From Burkholderiales bacterium (GTDB lineage: Bacteria > Pseudomonadota > Gammaproteobacteria > Burkholderiales > Burkholderiaceae_C): a stretch of DNA of 45,559 bases. Positions 43,998 through 45,559 of the stretch are shown piece after piece. Below the pieces are notes generated by a model. That model saw only the letters and a list, made by a program, of their open reading frames with translations. It had not been told where the DNA came from and made no database searches. Location: NCBI GenBank assembly GCA_947451035.1, contig CANFXR010000011.1, forward strand, positions 1-45,559. Reading direction: 5' to 3'. Both the position numbers and the translations under genes were made by a program. Numbering within the stretch: position 1 is the first letter of the stretch; each line of letters begins with the position of its first letter.

Positions 43998-44993
43998 ATG
44001 CGCGTCCTTCGCGGTTTTCATCATCTCGCCCAGAGCGCTGGCGGCGCAGCGGGCTGCGCCCTGACCATCGGCAACTTCGACGGTGTGCACCGCGGGCATC
44101 AGGCGATGCTCGCGCTGCTGCGCAACGAAGCTCAGCACCGCGGTCTGCCCAGTTGCGTGCTGACCTTCGAGCCGCACCCGCGCGACCACTTCGCCGCGCG
44201 TGCGGGGCAGCCCGATCTGGCGCCAGCGCGCATCTCGACGTTGCGCGACAAGCTCGGCGAGCTCGCCCGCTGCGGCATCGACCAGGCCATCGTGGTGCCG
44301 TTCAACAACCGCTTTGCCTCACTCACGCCGCAGGCCTTCATCGACGACGTGCTGGTGCGCGGCCTGCGTGCGCGCTACGTGCTGGTGGGTGATGACTTCT
44401 GCTTCGGCGCGCGGCGCGCCGGCGACTACGCGATGCTCGATGCGGCCGGCCAGGCGCAGCCGCCGGGCGAGCGCTTCGACGTGGCCCGCATGCTGAGCTA
44501 CGAGGTGCACGGCCTGCGCGTGTCGAGTTCGGCGGTGCGCGAGGCGCTGGCCGCGGGCGACATGACGCGTGCCGCAGCGCTGCTGGGTCGGCACTACAGC
44601 GTCAGCGGCCACGTGGTGCACGGCCGCAAGCTCGGTCGCGAACTCGGATTTCGCACGCTCAACCTGCGCTTTGCCCACACGCGAGCGGCCGCCATGGGCA
44701 TCTTCGTCGTGCAGGTTCACGGCCTCAACGGCGAGCAGCCGCTCACCGGCGTGGCCAGCCTTGGCGTGCGGCCCACGGTGGAGGACGCCGGGCGGGTGCT
44801 GCTCGAGACCCACTGCTTCGACTGGCCCGAAGCGCTGGGCGCCGAAGGCGGCTATGGCCGCTGCGTGCGCGTCGAGCTGCTGCACAAGCTGCACGACGAG
44901 CTGCGCTACGACTCGCTGCCAGCGCTGCGCGAAGGCATCGCCCGCGATGAAGCCGCCGCGCGCGACTGGCTGGCCGCCCAGGGCCTCAGGTGA
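43998..44993 (+). CDS. ribF: Bifunctional riboflavin kinase/FAD synthetase
   Basis: 331 residues; phosphorylates riboflavin to FMN and adenylates it to FAD. The N-terminal nucleotidyltransferase has [16 protein letters not shown] and the [19 protein letters not shown] region; the C-terminal kinase domain starts near [23 protein letters not shown]. The ATG at 43998 (MRVLRGFHH) is chosen because the frame's earlier start is unsupported. ileS follows 205 bases later, the usual ribF-ileS order. Confidence 0.96.
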   Translation: MRVLRGFHHLAQSAGGAAGCALTIGNFDGVHRGHQAMLALLRNEAQHRGLPSCVLTFEPHPRDHFAARAGQPDLAPARISTLRDKLGELARCGIDQAIVVPFNNRFASLTPQAFIDDVLVRGLRARYVLVGDDFCFGARRAGDYAMLDAAGQAQPPGERFDVARMLSYEVHGLRVSSSAVREALAAGDMTRAAALLGRHYSVSGHVVHGRKLGRELGFRTLNLRFAHTRAAAMGIFVVQVHGLNGEQPLTGVASLGVRPTVEDAGRVLLETHCFDWPEALGAEGGYGRCVRVELLHKLHDELRYDSLPALREGIARDEAAARDWLAAQGLR

Positions 44994-45198
44994 CGGCGCG
45001 CCCGTGCGCAGCACGGCTGGCGGCACAGGCCCCTCGGTAGAATCTTTCCCAGGGTTTGATGCATCGACTTCACTCGTCGCACAGGCACAGGGGGTGTCAA
45101 CCACCCTCGCCCGCCCGAGTGACTCTGCCCAGCGCTGCACCGCGCCGCGGTGTACCGCCCACGCGCCACCCCTGAGCGCCACCTTTCGAGATCGAAGC
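44994..45198. promoter_or_regulatory. ribF-ileS intergenic region with possible ileS promoter
   Basis: About 205 bases with no gene. TAGAAT at 45038-45043 could be a -10 box for ileS; no convincing -35 is seen. A short GTGC-GCA-GCAC hairpin near 45004-45014 follows the ribF stop without a T-run. Confidence 0.35.
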
Positions 45199-45559
45199 AT
45201 GTCCACCCAACCCACCACTTCCAGCGCCGACGCCACTGCCGGACTGCGCGCCACGCTGAACCTGCCCGACACGCCGTTCCCGATGCGCGGCGACCTGCCC
45301 AAGCGCGAGCCGGCCTGGGTCCAGCAGTGGGAAGAAGCAGGCACCTACCAGCGCCTGCGCGAAGCGCGCTGCGGCGCACCGAAGTTCGTGCTGCACGACG
45401 GCCCGCCGTACGCCAACGGCCAACTGCACATCGGGCACGCCGTCAACAAGGTGCTGAAAGACATGATCGTCAAGGCGCGCCAGTTGAAGGGCATGGACGC
45501 GACCTACGTGCCGGGCTGGGACTGCCACGGCCTGCCGATCGAAAACCAGATCGAGAAGA
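45199..45559 (+). CDS. ileS: Isoleucine--tRNA ligase, N-terminal part (partial)
   Basis: The first 120 codons from ATG 45199; the 3' part is beyond the window. The class I HIGH-type motif is HIGHAVNK in [24 protein letters not shown], and [17 protein letters not shown] identifies IleS (the GWDCHGLP segment). It attaches isoleucine to tRNA-Ile. The family start style ([21 protein letters not shown]) supports the chosen ATG. It follows ribF, and lspA usually comes next. Confidence 0.97.
   Translation, partial: MSTQPTTSSADATAGLRATLNLPDTPFPMRGDLPKREPAWVQQWEEAGTYQRLREARCGAPKFVLHDGPPYANGQLHIGHAVNKVLKDMIVKARQLKGMDATYVPGWDCHGLPIENQIEK

Overview
This GC-rich window carries a dense bacterial chromosome segment. 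The gene content and order fit a betaproteobacterium of the order Burkholderiales, probably a Comamonadaceae or Leptothrix/Rubrivivax-type relative. Signs are the rpsP-rimM-trmD-rplS and rpmB-rpmG clusters, the ftsK-lolA-rarA chain next to a Crp-like regulator and trxB, the DUF3579/argD/argF neighbourhood, hda-HAD-pcnB-folK, the insertion-bearing type of TrpS, and the high GC. This placement is inferred from gene order and protein style; no search was run. I see no insertion sequence, integrase, CRISPR array or rRNA. Almost every gene is a recognisable housekeeping gene.

Layout. 1-2.7 kb: end of galU, a TusA-like protein, cysM, then a small accessory-looking pair (short lipoprotein plus mini sigma-70-like factor, overlapping by ATGA) next to tRNA-Leu(CAA). 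2.8-5.4 kb: rhomboid protease, SDR-type epimerase, ferredoxin-reductase fusion. 5.4-13.3 kb: a long minus-strand chain ftsK-lolA-rarA-livH-livM-livG-livF, with start/stop overlaps from ftsK through livM and short gaps before livG and livF. It joins chromosome segregation, lipoprotein sorting, fork repair and a branched-chain amino-acid-type ABC importer that has no binding protein here. 13.3-15.8 kb: Crp-like regulator divergent from trxB, then rpmB-rpmG and a bidirectional terminator. 15.8-24.9 kb: fatty acid desaturase, rRNA m5C methyltransferase, purN, trpS, orn, M48 protease, rsgA, a CbiB/AmpE-like membrane protein and a Nudix CoA hydrolase. 25.0-27.1 kb: rpsP-rimM-trmD-rplS. 27.4-33.8 kb: a TM2-domain protein, then the murJ-sirB1-hda-HAD-pcnB-folK group. 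33.9-37.8 kb: rpsT, DUF3579, argD-argF and a metallophosphatase. 37.8-45.6 kb: orphan TAXI-type receptor, murB, yajQ, periplasmic aspartic protease, pseudouridine synthase, GT2 glycosyltransferase, ribF, and the start of ileS.

Themes. Several genes serve translation (S16, S20, L19, L28, L33, RimM, TrmD, RsgA, TrpS, IleS, two rRNA-modifying enzymes). Others serve envelope building (MurJ, MurB, LolA, desaturase, GT2) and amino-acid or cofactor synthesis (CysM, ArgD, ArgF, PurN, FolK, RibF). The least explained parts are the lipoprotein/sigma pair at 1.65-2.4 kb, a Crp-like protein with His at the usual cAMP-phosphate Arg position beside a palindrome, a two-membrane-segment TAXI receptor with no permease, a TrpS with two KMSKS-like motifs, and structured ribosomal-protein leaders and promoters. 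None is proven to be a new system; the lipoprotein/sigma pair is the best candidate.
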